Origin: Flavobacteriaceae bacterium
GTDB taxonomy: Bacteria; Bacteroidota; Bacteroidia; Flavobacteriales; Flavobacteriaceae
Direction: 5' to 3'
DNA: 64,000 bases
Assembly (NCBI GenBank): GCA_021648755.1
Contig: JAKISG010000002.1
Location: 109,351 to 173,350, forward strand
Shown: one piece after another, positions 36,301-45,644 of the stretch
Numbering within the stretch: position 1 is the first letter of the stretch
How the letters are laid out: every line of letters starts with the position of its first letter
The notes under the pieces: model-generated
What the model was told of the DNA's origin: nothing
Seen by the model: the letters and a program-made list of their open reading frames with translations, nothing else
The model's database searches: none
Program-made: the position numbers and the translations under genes

Positions 36301-37117
36301 AGTTGTTTTCTAAATCTTGAATTTCTGTTTTATATAAGTTAGTTACAATATTAATATGTTTTATGGCACTCATATCATTAAATAGTTCAATATTTATGAT
36401 TTTGTAATTATTGTTTGCCAATTTAAAATCTTTAATGATACCTACTAAAATTCCTTCTGGAAAAATAGTGGATTTACCATCGGTAATAATTGTATCTCCA
36501 ATTTTTATATTTGCTTGCCTTGGCAAATCCTCGAATTGTATTGTTTTGTAATCTTTTGCGTTCCAGGTAAGTGTCCCAAAATGTAAGTTCTTTTTTAATC
36601 TTGCATTAATTTTTGAATTTTCATTTAAAATAGACATTACTGTTGCATAATTTTTAGAACTATTGGCTACAATACCAATAATACCTTTGCTATTAATAAC
36701 TCCTAAATCTCTTATAATGCTATCTTTTTTACCTTTATTTATGGTTAATATATTATTACTTTTTGTATAAACGTTATTTTTAACAATGGCATCGATATAT
36801 GTAAATTTTTGATAATGCAGTATCGAATCAATTGTGTTCGTTTTTTTTGTTTTTAGAACGTCATTTTTTTGAGTTAATAATTTTTTTAATTTAATGTTTT
36901 CTTCGGCTAATTCAAGATTGTATTTGGTTAAATTTTTGTAATTACCTATAATATCTAAGTTTTCATATACAAATCCTATAATACTATTTGAGGAGTTAAT
37001 AAATTTACTTCTATGAAATGAGTGGCTTTGTATGGTAAATGAAAGTGCAATAATTTCTAGTAATAGAAAAAGTAAAAAAAACTTATATCTAGTTAAAAAA
37101 GATATAATTTGATTCAT
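36293..37117 (-). CDS. mreC: Rod shape-determining protein MreC
   Basis: A 274-residue bitopic protein: membrane segment at about residues 10-27, coiled coil (about 55-90), then the beta-barrel periplasmic part with GVINSKGIIGIVANSS and GDTIITDGKSTIFPEGILVG, both typical of MreC. It scaffolds PBP2 and RodA. It overlaps mreD by 8 nt and lies 159 nt after mreB, a gap with no recognised gene. Confidence 0.93.
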   Translation of the reverse strand: MNQIISFLTRYKFFLLFLLLEIIALSFTIQSHSFHRSKFINSSNSIIGFVYENLDIIGNYKNLTKYNLELAEENIKLKKLLTQKNDVLKTKKTNTIDSILHYQKFTYIDAIVKNNVYTKSNNILTINKGKKDSIIRDLGVINSKGIIGIVANSSKNYATVMSILNENSKINARLKKNLHFGTLTWNAKDYKTIQFEDLPRQANIKIGDTIITDGKSTIFPEGILVGIIKDFKLANNNYKIINIELFNDMSAIKHINIVTNLYKTEIQDLENNYE

Positions 37118-37276
37118 TTATATTTTTTTAAAATGGTTAATCGGTTAAATTAAAGAATTTCCTGAGTTTATTATCGGGAGTAATGTCTTATTTTCTAAAT
37201 TATGAATTCATAAATATAAAATTCGTGAGTGTGGCATTATTTAAATATCTTGTTACTTTGAAGTACATTATACATT

Positions 37277-38305
37277 TTATTTCATTAATACACTTTTGTA
37301 CTTTTCTAGGTTTTTAAGTGCAATACCTGTTCCTCTAACAACTGCTTTTAAAGGATCCTCTGCTAAATATACTGGTAAATCTGTTTTTCTAGAAAGCCTT
37401 TTATCTAAACCTCTTAACATAGACCCGCCACCTGCTAGGTAAATTCCTGTTTTATATATATCTGCCGAGAGTTCTGGCGGTGTCTCGGATAAGGTTTCCA
37501 TAACTGCATCTTCAATTCTAAGAATAGATTTGTCTAATGCTTTGGCTATTTCGCGATAAGAAATTTGAATTTGCTTTGGTTTGCCACTTAATAAGTCTCT
37601 ACCTTGAACCAACATATCTTCTGGTGGGTTTTCTAAATCTTCGGTTGCTGAACCAACATTAATTTTAATAGTTTCTGCAGTGTGTTCGCCTACATATAAA
37701 TTATGATGTGTGCGTAAGTAATAAGAAATATCATTGGTAAAAACATCGCCTGCAACTTTTACAGATTTGTCACAAACTATGCCTCCTAAAGCAATAACTG
37801 CAATTTCTGTTGTTCCTCCGCCTATATCAATAATCATATTTCCTTTTGGTTCTTGTATGTCAAGACCGATACCAATTGCAGCAGCCATAGGTTCAAAAAT
37901 TAAGTAAATATCTTTACCGTTCATATGAATGGCAGAATCTTTTACGGCTCTTTTTTCTACTTCGGTAATTCCTGACGGAATACAAATTACCATGCGCAAT
38001 GCAGGAGGAAACCATCTTTTTTTAATGGTAGGAATTTTTTTTATAAATTCTTTAATCATCTGTTCAGAGGCATCAAAATCTGCAATTACACCGTCTTTTA
38101 AAGGTCTGATAATTTTAATATTAGCGTGTGTTTTACCTTGCATTAATCTTGCGGCCTTGCCTGTAGCAATTATTTTGCCTGTGTTTCTGTCTCTTGCTAC
38201 AATTGATGGACTGTCGATTACAACTTTGCCATTGTGAATTATTAATGTGTTTGCTGTTCCTAAATCAATTGCGATTTCTTCGGTCATGAAATCAAAAAAT
38301 GCCAT
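37277..38305 (-). CDS. mreB: Actin-like rod shape protein MreB
   Basis: Cytoplasmic actin homologue, 342 residues. The phosphate 1 motif IAIDLGTANT (12-21), GGGTTEIAVIALGG near 163 and the LAGGGSMLRGLD adenosine motif near 293 are present. It organises cell-wall elongation. First gene of the mreB-mreC-mreD-mrdA-rodA cluster and 41 nt downstream of purH on the same strand, so partly read through from it is possible. Confidence 0.97.
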   Translation of the reverse strand: MAFFDFMTEEIAIDLGTANTLIIHNGKVVIDSPSIVARDRNTGKIIATGKAARLMQGKTHANIKIIRPLKDGVIADFDASEQMIKEFIKKIPTIKKRWFPPALRMVICIPSGITEVEKRAVKDSAIHMNGKDIYLIFEPMAAAIGIGLDIQEPKGNMIIDIGGGTTEIAVIALGGIVCDKSVKVAGDVFTNDISYYLRTHHNLYVGEHTAETIKINVGSATEDLENPPEDMLVQGRDLLSGKPKQIQISYREIAKALDKSILRIEDAVMETLSETPPELSADIYKTGIYLAGGGSMLRGLDKRLSRKTDLPVYLAEDPLKAVVRGTGIALKNLEKYKSVLMK

Positions 38306-38346
38306 AAAATATTGTGTTTTTAGTAAGTTGGTAAAGATATAAAAAA

Positions 38347-39867
38347 TTAATGTTTAAAATGTCTTGTTTTTGTAAATACCATAGACATTTTATTTTTGTT
38401 ACAATATGCAATAGATAGTTGATCTTTTATAGATCCTCCTGGCTGGATTACTGCATTAATTCCAGCATTATTTGCAATTTCTACGCAATCTGGAAATGGA
38501 AAAAATGCATCACTTGCCATAACTGCATTATTTAAATCAAATTTAAAATGTTTTGCTTTTGTTATTGCTTGATTTAAGGCGTCTATTCTAGATGTTTGAC
38601 CTGTGCCGCTTGCGCATAATTGTTTGTCTTTAACTAAAACTATGGTGTTGGATTTAGTGTTTTTACAAATTTTGGAAGCAAATAGCAGGTCTTCAATTTC
38701 TTTACTAGAAGGTTGTATTGTTGTTACGTTTTCTAAAATTTCTTTAGTGTCTGTTTTATAATCAACATCTTGAACAAGCACACCATTTAAGCAGGTACGT
38801 ACTGTTGTTTTTGGTACTATTATCTCTTTTTGAATGAGTATGATTCTATTTTTTTTGCCTTTTAATTTTTTTAAGGCTTCTTTTTCGTAAGATGGCGCGA
38901 TAATTACTTCACAAAATAGTTTGTGAATTTCATTGGCAGTTGCCATATCAATTTTTGTATTGGTAATTAAAACACCTCCGAAAGCAGAAATTGAATCTCC
39001 TGCTAAGGCATCTAAATAGGCTTGTAAAATAGTAGGTCTTTGTGCGACACCACATGCATTGTTATGTTTTAAGATAGCAAAAGTAGGTTGTTCTTTTTTA
39101 AATTCATTCATTAAATTTACGGCTGCATCTACGTCTAACAAATTATTATAAGATAGTTCTTTGCCATGTAATTTATCAAATATTTTATTAAAATCTCCAA
39201 AGAAAAATCCTTTTTGATGTGGATTTTCGCCGTAGCGTAAGGCTTTGCCATTAATTTTACTCATTTTTAAAACGGCTTCATCGTGATTCTTATTAAAGTA
39301 GTTAAAAATTTGTGTATCGTAATGACTAGAAATGTTAAAGGCTTTAGTTGCAAATTTCTTACGTTGTTCTAGTGTTGTTTCTCCATTGTTTTCTGAAATT
39401 ATTTCTAAAAAGTCTTTATATTGATTCATTGATGAAATGCAACATACATCTTTAAAGTTTTTGGCCGCTGCTCTAATTAGTGAAATGCCACCAATATCTA
39501 TTTTTTCAATAATTTCTTGTTCTGGCACTCCGCTTTCTACCGTTTTTTCAAACGGATATAAATCAACAATAACAATACCTATTTCTGGTATTTTAAATTC
39601 CGTTAGTTGTTTTTTGTCATTATCGTTATCTCTACGACTTAAAATTCCGCCAAAAACTTTAGGGTGTAAGGTTTTAACACGACCTCCTAAAATAGATGGG
39701 TACGAAGTTAAATTTTCTACTGATACAACAGGTATTCCTAAATCGGTTATAAATTTTTTAGTGCCTCCAGTAGCGTAAATAATGATATTTAACTGGTCTA
39801 TTTTTTTTACTATTGGCTCTAATCCATTTTTATGAAATACGGATATTAATACTGCTTTTGCTTTCAT
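38347..39867 (-). CDS. purH: Bifunctional AICAR formyltransferase/IMP cyclohydrolase
   Basis: Catalyses the last two steps of IMP synthesis. The 506-residue protein has the N-terminal IMP cyclohydrolase domain (ATGGTKKFI near 32, GGRVKTLHPKVFGG near 61) and the C-terminal AICAR transformylase domain (LRYGENPHQ near 211, KHNNACGVA near 264, and MASDAFFPFPD near 450). Full length and intact. A TACTTTTG element lies 35 nt upstream. Confidence 0.97.
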   Translation of the reverse strand: MKAKAVLISVFHKNGLEPIVKKIDQLNIIIYATGGTKKFITDLGIPVVSVENLTSYPSILGGRVKTLHPKVFGGILSRRDNDNDKKQLTEFKIPEIGIVIVDLYPFEKTVESGVPEQEIIEKIDIGGISLIRAAAKNFKDVCCISSMNQYKDFLEIISENNGETTLEQRKKFATKAFNISSHYDTQIFNYFNKNHDEAVLKMSKINGKALRYGENPHQKGFFFGDFNKIFDKLHGKELSYNNLLDVDAAVNLMNEFKKEQPTFAILKHNNACGVAQRPTILQAYLDALAGDSISAFGGVLITNTKIDMATANEIHKLFCEVIIAPSYEKEALKKLKGKKNRIILIQKEIIVPKTTVRTCLNGVLVQDVDYKTDTKEILENVTTIQPSSKEIEDLLFASKICKNTKSNTIVLVKDKQLCASGTGQTSRIDALNQAITKAKHFKFDLNNAVMASDAFFPFPDCVEIANNAGINAVIQPGGSIKDQLSIAYCNKNKMSMVFTKTRHFKH

Positions 39868-39902
39868 TTTTTATTTAGGCTTTAAGCAATTGTGCTTTAA
39901 AA

Positions 39903-39910
39903 CAAAAGTA
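39903..39910 (-). promoter_or_regulatory. -7 element (TACTTTTG) of purH
   Basis: Exact TAnnTTTG match on the minus strand, 35 nt before the purH ATG. A small imperfect inverted repeat around 39882-39900 lies in the leader. Confidence 0.5.
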
Positions 39911-40012
39911 GCAAATAGCTTAGGTTTATTTTATTTTATTTTTGAAATAAATCATAAGTTTATGAACAGGTTTTTAACTAAATTTTTTGAAATATTTTTG
40001 GAGACTAATTAA

Positions 40013-40618
40013 TTATTCAACTTTTAAATAAGCAACAATATTAAGTGCTACTTCGTTCCAAGTTTTACTTATACCGTCTTCGCCTTTATGTAGGTCTTTA
40101 CAGGCTAAATTTAAAGCGGTTATTGCTGCACTTGTTTGCCAGTTATCTAAATTTAAGATGGCATTTATCTCTACAAGTTGACCAGAGATTACATAAGTAA
40201 TTGGCACTACTTTTGAAATGCCATTCAGACTTAAATTTATATTGCCTTTACCTTCTTTATCTAAATTTATTTTTCCTTTTAAAGTTTGTGAGTCTTTCAT
40301 TGATCCAAAAAAACTTTGAATAATTTTGACATCTCTTGTTTTATCTTTTGTATCGATGCTATTTACTGGAATACTAAATTCTAAGCCGTTTATTGCTTCA
40401 ATTTCGTTTTCTGAAGTTTTTGAGTTTACAATGTCTATTTTTTTAAAAACACCTTTTACAGGTACTTTTTTTGTGGTTTTATATGCTGTCCAATTTATAG
40501 TTGTCGTTTTTGCTTCAAAACTGTACTTTGCTTTTGGAACAATTACTTTTTCTTTTTTACAAGAAAAGCTTAAAACACTAATAAGAATTACAATAACTAA
40601 TAAGATGATTTTTTGCAT
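40013..40618 (-). CDS. YceI-like lipoprotein
   Basis: A 201-residue protein with a signal peptide and lipobox SFSC (Cys near residue 20). The mature part resembles the YceI lipocalin-like beta barrel: INWTAYKTTKKVPVKGVF near 43, GLEFSIPVNSIDT near 80, and an NLDNWQTSAAI segment near 155. YceI proteins bind isoprenoid or lipid ligands in the periplasm. It lies 4 nt after the ACBP gene, at the end of the phospholipid operon. Confidence 0.75.
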   Translation of the reverse strand: MQKIILLVIVILISVLSFSCKKEKVIVPKAKYSFEAKTTTINWTAYKTTKKVPVKGVFKKIDIVNSKTSENEIEAINGLEFSIPVNSIDTKDKTRDVKIIQSFFGSMKDSQTLKGKINLDKEGKGNINLSLNGISKVVPITYVISGQLVEINAILNLDNWQTSAAITALNLACKDLHKGEDGISKTWNEVALNIVAYLKVE

Positions 40619-40622
40619 AATT

Positions 40623-40886
40623 TTATATTTTTTGGTTGGTATATTTTTCGACTAAAGCAATGTATTCTTTTTTTGCTTCAATAGGAGAAACGTCTTTAAA
40701 TTGAAGTAGTGCGTTTAGTTTAAATCCGTTTCTAAGTTCACTATTTCCAGATGGCATCTGTAATCTGTCATTTGTTGCGATTTTATAAAACGCATAAAAG
40801 CGAAGCATAATATCGGCAGGTAACTCTTCTGTCATCATTGAGGCTATTTGAAATGCCTTATCAAAATTTTTATCTAAATCTTCCAT
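40623..40886 (-). CDS. Acyl-CoA-binding protein
   Basis: An 87-residue four-helix protein of the ACBP family, which binds acyl-CoA and buffers it for lipid synthesis. The DKAFQIASMM start, the RFYAFYKIATND segment (the YxxxKQAT-type motif of the family) and the C-terminal EAKKEYIALVEKY fit well. The family is mostly eukaryotic but is regular in Flavobacteriia. Context is psd and cdsA upstream. Confidence 0.87.
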   Translation of the reverse strand: MEDLDKNFDKAFQIASMMTEELPADIMLRFYAFYKIATNDRLQMPSGNSELRNGFKLNALLQFKDVSPIEAKKEYIALVEKYTNQKI

Positions 40887-40915
40887 TATATTTGGAATTT
40901 AATTCAAGGTTGTGT

Positions 40916-41572
40916 TTATTTAACAATCTCTGCAATTACAGTTTCACCACCTTTTGCTATCTCATTTAAATTAACCTTAATTTTCATGTGCAAAGGTACG
41001 AAAACATCTACTCTTGAGCCAAATTTTATAAAGCCTGCATCTGTGCCTTGTTTTATTTCTTCTCCTTTTTTTGCATAATTAACAATACGCCTTGCTAAAG
41101 CGCCTGCAATTTGTCTGTATAAAATTTCGCCAACTGTATTGTTTTCTATGACTATAGTTGTACGTTCATTTTCTGTAGAAGATTTTGGATGCCAAGCCAC
41201 TAAATATTTACCCGAATGGTATTTACTAAAATTTACTTTACCACTAATAGGGTAACGTGTTACGTGTACATTTATAGGGGACATAAAAATCGAAATTTGC
41301 CTTCTTTTGTCTTTAAAGTATTCAGACTCTACAACTTCTTCGATGACAACTATTTTTCCATCAACTGGAGCAATAATTTGGTTTGCATTTAAAATTGTTT
41401 TTCTCTTTGGGTTTCTAAAAAATTGCAGAACTAAAATTAATAATACTATTAGCGTTAACATTATTAGTTTATTTAACCAAATATTTGAGCTAAATTTATC
41501 TGTTAAAAAAACACCCGTTACGGTTAAGACTGCGGTGATCAAAATTATAGTAAAACCTTCTTTATGGAACAT
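40916..41572 (-). CDS. psd: Phosphatidylserine decarboxylase
   Basis: Pyruvoyl enzyme that makes phosphatidylethanolamine, short form of 218 residues. Two N-terminal membrane segments (about 8-25 and 30-48), then the PSD fold with APVDGKIVVIEE, IFMSPINVHVTRYPI and the self-cleavage site Gly-Ser in GFIKFGSRVDVF near residue 185. Its ATG overlaps the cdsA stop by one base, so the two are translationally coupled. Confidence 0.94.
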   Translation of the reverse strand: MFHKEGFTIILITAVLTVTGVFLTDKFSSNIWLNKLIMLTLIVLLILVLQFFRNPKRKTILNANQIIAPVDGKIVVIEEVVESEYFKDKRRQISIFMSPINVHVTRYPISGKVNFSKYHSGKYLVAWHPKSSTENERTTIVIENNTVGEILYRQIAGALARRIVNYAKKGEEIKQGTDAGFIKFGSRVDVFVPLHMKIKVNLNEIAKGGETVIAEIVK

Positions 41573-42384
41573 TATTGAAATAGTATTAAGTAAATAAAAA
41601 TAAATGGTATTGCAAATATAAAACTATCTAATCTGTCTAAAAAACCACCATGACCAGGTATTAAATTGCTACTGTCTTTAATATTTGCTTGTCTTTTAAA
41701 CATAGACTCTATTAAATCTCCTAAACTTCCAAAAATACAAATAAGGGTAGCTATAGCAAGCCAGTGTTTTAAGTCTAAAAAAGTAAAATAATTTGCTAGT
41801 ATAAAACTTGCAATTAAGGTAAAGATAAAACTACCTACAAAGCCTTCTATGGTTTTTTTTGGTGAAATACGTTTAAATAATTTATGCTTACCAAATTGTT
41901 TACCGACCAAATAAGCAAAAGTGTCGCTTGTCCAAATTAAAATAAAAATACCGAGTATTATTTTGGTATTGTACACATTTGTTTGACTTGTTAATAAAAC
42001 AGGCAGAACTAATAGTAATGAAAACGGAATTATTATATAAATATAGGTAAGAAATACTTTGCCTAAATGTTCTAATATATTTTTTTTTGTAAATAATACT
42101 TTTATAAAAGGATAAAATAATAAAAGTATAAAAACGGAAATAATATTTTTTGGTTCTAAATAATTTATACTTTCATCTAAATAGTTAATGTAGTAAAAGG
42201 ATATTATTCCTAATATATATGGATAAACACTTTTAAGGTTAATTATTTTTGTAAACTCATAGATACAAAAATTCATAAATATAAAAAATAGAATTAAAAA
42301 AAAATTTGTACTATATAGTGTGGCAGTAATTACCAATAAAACATATAATAATCCAAAAAGAAGACGTTTCATAAATTCGTTCAT
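41572..42384 (-). CDS. cdsA: Phosphatidate cytidylyltransferase
   Basis: Makes CDP-diacylglycerol from phosphatidate and CTP, the branch point to phospholipids. The 270-residue protein has about eight membrane segments and the CDS signature near the C-terminus: FKRQANIKDSSNLIPGHGG then DRLDS. Competes with the neutral-lipid operon of this window for phosphatidate. A later in-frame ATG (residue 5) is an alternative start. Operon with the LUD gene and psd. Confidence 0.94.
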   Translation of the reverse strand: MNEFMKRLLFGLLYVLLVITATLYSTNFFLILFFIFMNFCIYEFTKIINLKSVYPYILGIISFYYINYLDESINYLEPKNIISVFILLLFYPFIKVLFTKKNILEHLGKVFLTYIYIIIPFSLLLVLPVLLTSQTNVYNTKIILGIFILIWTSDTFAYLVGKQFGKHKLFKRISPKKTIEGFVGSFIFTLIASFILANYFTFLDLKHWLAIATLICIFGSLGDLIESMFKRQANIKDSSNLIPGHGGFLDRLDSFIFAIPFIFIYLILFQ

Positions 42385-42390
42385 ACCTAA

Positions 42391-42981
42391 TTATAAGTCT
42401 TCAAGTAAAAGTAAATATAAATTCTTAGAATTATTATTGCCATAATTCATAAAATCATTATTTTTTTTATTTGGAGTATAGCATTTAATTGCACCTATAT
42501 TGGTTGGTATTTCTTGTTTATTTTTACTATTAATACCAATTAACGCATCTCCTTTATCATTTACAATTTGACTAGTTTTAGCAAAGACTATAAAATTTAT
42601 TGGTAAATCGGTTAATCTTTGTTCGCCTAATTGATTAGAGGTAAACATAATGTTGCCGTCTTTTGCAATTAGATATTCGCAAGTTGTAAAAAATGGAATT
42701 TTACTATTTTGAGTTCCTGAAGTACTTGAGTTTGCAATTAATAATAATTTTTGTAAATCACTATCTAGACAGTACGCTTTTTCCCAAGAATTTTCTTGTA
42801 AAATATGTATTAAATTTTGGTTTACTTCTTCTTGATGTGTACAATATAAAAATTTACCGTTTTTTTTTGTGAATTTGGTTACAAAATTTTTGTCTAAAGG
42901 TATATCAATATCTTCTTTGACTTCATTAGCTTCTAAATCTTTATTTTTTGATGTTGTAAATATTTTTTTGAAAAAATTCAT
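42391..42981 (-). CDS. LUD domain protein (LutC/YkgG family)
   Basis: A 196-residue LUD-fold protein. NSSTSGTQNSKIPFFTTCEYLIAKDGNIMFT-type residues around 88-118 and LPINFIVFAKTSQIV near 125 match the family, which includes the lactate utilisation protein LutC. No lutA or lutB is nearby; in Flavobacteriia this gene regularly sits between ftsH and cdsA and its role is unknown. It has an N-terminal extension (about 40 residues) rich in charged residues. Confidence 0.8.
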   Translation of the reverse strand: MNFFKKIFTTSKNKDLEANEVKEDIDIPLDKNFVTKFTKKNGKFLYCTHQEEVNQNLIHILQENSWEKAYCLDSDLQKLLLIANSSTSGTQNSKIPFFTTCEYLIAKDGNIMFTSNQLGEQRLTDLPINFIVFAKTSQIVNDKGDALIGINSKNKQEIPTNIGAIKCYTPNKKNNDFMNYGNNNSKNLYLLLLEDL

Positions 42982-43072
42982 ATTTTATATAATGTAAAAC
43001 TCAAAGATACAAATATTAAATAAAAAAATTACCTTAATTTTTAAGGTGATTTTAACAATGTTATACACTAAA

Positions 43073-45079
43073 TTAGTTTTTATTCTTTAACTCGAACTTC
43101 TTTGCTTTTTCTTCTTCTTCCTTTTTTTTAGAGTTGCTTACTGCCATAGGTGACTTTACAAATGGTCTTTTTCCAAATATTTTTATTAAATCGTTTCCAA
43201 AAATAACTTCTTTTTCTAATAATAAATCAGCTAATTCTATTAGTTTTTCTTTGTTTTCGGTTATGATTTTAATTGCTCTTTTGTATTGTGTTTCAATAAT
43301 TAAGGAGATTTCTTCATCAATTATTTGTGCTGTTTTTTCACTATATGGGTTCGTAAACCCATAGCCGTTTTCAGAAGAGTCATAATAACTTATATTTCCA
43401 ATTTTGTCACTTAATCCATAAATGGTAACCATTGCTTTTGCTTGTTTTGTTACTTTTTCTAAATCACTCAAAGCGCCTGTGGTAATTACATTAAATATTA
43501 CTTTTTCTGCTGCTCTTCCTCCAAGAGTCGCACACATTTCATCAAACATTTGTTGTTTTTCAATTAACATTCTTTCTTCTGGTAAATACCAAGCAGCGCC
43601 AAGCGATTGACCGCGAGGTACAATAGTTACCTTAACTAAAGGCGATGCGTGTTCTAGCATCCAACTTACAGTTGCGTGGCCTGCTTCATGATAAGCTACT
43701 GTTCTTTTTTCTTTAACCGTAATTAGTTTGTTTTTCTTTTCTAAACCACCAACTATACGATCGGTTGCATCTAAAAAGTCTTGATGATGAACTGCTTTTC
43801 TATCATTTCTTGCTGCCATTAAAGCAGCTTCATTACAAAGGTTTGCAATATCTGCACCAGAAAAACCAGGTGTTTGTTTAGATAAAAATTCTAAATTTAC
43901 ATCATTATATAACTTTAAAGACTTTACATGTACCTTAAATATATCTTTTCGTTCATTTAAATTTGGTAAATCAACATATATTTGTCTGTCAAACCTACCT
44001 GCTCTCATTAAAGCTTTATCTAAAACATCTGCTCTATTTGTTGCTGCAATTACAATAACGTTTGTGTCTGTTCCAAAACCGTCCATTTCTGTAAGTAATT
44101 GGTTAAGTGTATTTTCTCTTTCATCATTACCTCCTGTCATATTGTTTTTTCCTCTTGATCTACCAATGGCATCAATTTCATCAATAAATATGATGCTAGG
44201 TGATTTTTGTGCTGCCTGTTTAAATAAATCACGTACTCTAGATGCACCAACACCTACAAACATTTCGACAAAATCAGATCCTGAAAGCGAAAAAAATGGC
44301 ACTTCTGCCTCACCAGCAACTGCTTTTGCTAGTAAGGTTTTACCTGTTCCTGGTGGTCCAATTAATAAAGCACCTTTTGGTATTTTACCGCCTAATTTAG
44401 TGTATTTTTCAGGATTTTTTAGAAAATCTACTATTTCTTGTACCTCTTCTTTTGCACCTTCTAAACCAGCAACATCTTTAAAACTGGTTTGTACTTTTTG
44501 GTCTTTGTCAAATAGTTTTGCTTTTGATTTACCAATAGAAAATATTTGTCCTGGTCCTCCACCACCAGAACCACTAGACATTTTTCGCATAAAAAATATC
44601 CAAACACCAATCAATAATATAAATGGTAAAAAACTTATGATGAGTTCACCAAATGTAGTGTCTATTACTTCATTGTCTTCGATAAAGTCTAAGTTTTTCT
44701 CTGCTTTAATTTTTATTAAATAATTTTCAAAATTTTGAATATCGCCGTAAGTGACCGTAAAGTTGGGTTCTTTTTTAATATTTAAAATACTTTTTTTCTT
44801 AAAGTAGTCTTTATATTCTTCTTTTTTTTGGGCTTCTTTTTTTAAGAAAACTTGAGCTGTACCCATATTTTTTACAATTATAATTTTTTCAATATCATTC
44901 TTTGGCAAATAGGATTTGAATTTTGAAAAGGTTACTTTGTTACTTGAATTATTTTCTTTGCCAAATAACATATACGAAAGTAAAATGGATATTATAATAA
45001 TGTAAACCCAATAAAAATTAAATTTGAATTTAATTTCTTTTTGTTTATTGTTTGGTGTTTTTTTATTTTCTTTACTCAT
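43073..45079 (-). CDS. ftsH: ATP-dependent zinc metalloprotease FtsH
   Basis: Membrane AAA+ protease for quality control of membrane proteins. The 668-residue protein has two membrane segments (about 22-40 and 148-166), a Gly-rich linker, Walker A GPPGTGKT near 243, Walker B IIFIDEIDAIG, the second region of homology GRFDRQIYVDLP, and the zinc motif HEAGH near 465. Complete and canonical. It follows rsfS by 47 nt. Confidence 0.97.
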   Translation of the reverse strand: MSKENKKTPNNKQKEIKFKFNFYWVYIIIISILLSYMLFGKENNSSNKVTFSKFKSYLPKNDIEKIIIVKNMGTAQVFLKKEAQKKEEYKDYFKKKSILNIKKEPNFTVTYGDIQNFENYLIKIKAEKNLDFIEDNEVIDTTFGELIISFLPFILLIGVWIFFMRKMSSGSGGGGPGQIFSIGKSKAKLFDKDQKVQTSFKDVAGLEGAKEEVQEIVDFLKNPEKYTKLGGKIPKGALLIGPPGTGKTLLAKAVAGEAEVPFFSLSGSDFVEMFVGVGASRVRDLFKQAAQKSPSIIFIDEIDAIGRSRGKNNMTGGNDERENTLNQLLTEMDGFGTDTNVIVIAATNRADVLDKALMRAGRFDRQIYVDLPNLNERKDIFKVHVKSLKLYNDVNLEFLSKQTPGFSGADIANLCNEAALMAARNDRKAVHHQDFLDATDRIVGGLEKKNKLITVKEKRTVAYHEAGHATVSWMLEHASPLVKVTIVPRGQSLGAAWYLPEERMLIEKQQMFDEMCATLGGRAAEKVIFNVITTGALSDLEKVTKQAKAMVTIYGLSDKIGNISYYDSSENGYGFTNPYSEKTAQIIDEEISLIIETQYKRAIKIITENKEKLIELADLLLEKEVIFGNDLIKIFGKRPFVKSPMAVSNSKKKEEEEKAKKFELKNKN

Positions 45080-45126
45080 AAATATTTTGTCGTATTAACT
45101 AGGTTTTAACTGTTATAAAAAATTTG

Positions 45127-45495
45127 TCAATAAGTACTTTTAAGGTTTATGATTTTAGCATCTCCCCAAAGTTCTTCTAAGTCATAAAATTCTCTTATCT
45201 TTTTTTGAAAAATATGAACAACAACACTTACATAATCAATTAAGATCCATTCTGCATTTGCCTCTCCCTCAACATGCCATGGCTTTTCTTTTGCGTTTTT
45301 ACCAACCTTTTTTTGAATTGAGCTAGAAATAGCACTCACTTGTGTGTTTGAATTACCGTCACAAATAATAAAATAATCACAAATGGTATTTTCAATTTCT
45401 CTTAAATCAAGTATCGTGATGTTTTTACCTTTCACATTTTCTATTCCTCCAATTATTTCAGTGACTAATTGGTCATTACTTGTTTTTTTTGTCAT
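45127..45495 (-). CDS. rsfS: Ribosomal silencing factor RsfS
   Basis: A 122-residue RsfS/Iojap protein that binds uL14 and blocks subunit joining during starvation. Diagnostic stretches: DYFIICDGNSNTQVSAI near 48, PWHVEGEANAEWILIDY near 83 and VVHIFQKKIREFYDLEELW near 100. First gene ahead of ftsH, divergent from birA. Confidence 0.94.
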   Translation of the reverse strand: MTKKTSNDQLVTEIIGGIENVKGKNITILDLREIENTICDYFIICDGNSNTQVSAISSSIQKKVGKNAKEKPWHVEGEANAEWILIDYVSVVVHIFQKKIREFYDLEELWGDAKIINLKSTY

Positions 45496-45517
45496 TCAAC
45501 TATTTTGAAATTAATTG

Positions 45518-45525
45518 CAAATGTA
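45518..45525 (-). promoter_or_regulatory. -7 element (TACATTTG) of rsfS
   Basis: Exact TAnnTTTG match on the minus strand, 22 nt before the rsfS ATG, within the 149-nt divergent region shared with birA. Confidence 0.5.
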
Positions 45526-45644
45526 TTAATTTTATCGCTTTAAAACACTTTGATTTTATGAAACATTTATACTAAATTTTTAAGCATTAAAAATGGAAAT
45601 TTACAACTCTTAAATTTTAGATTAAAAAACACGAACTTACTTAA

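Noticed and set aside
44064..44723. Long open frame (219 codons) on the plus strand opposite ftsH
   Set aside because: It is a shadow of the strongly conserved ftsH coding frame, with Ser/Pro-rich low-quality composition and no promoter or family match.
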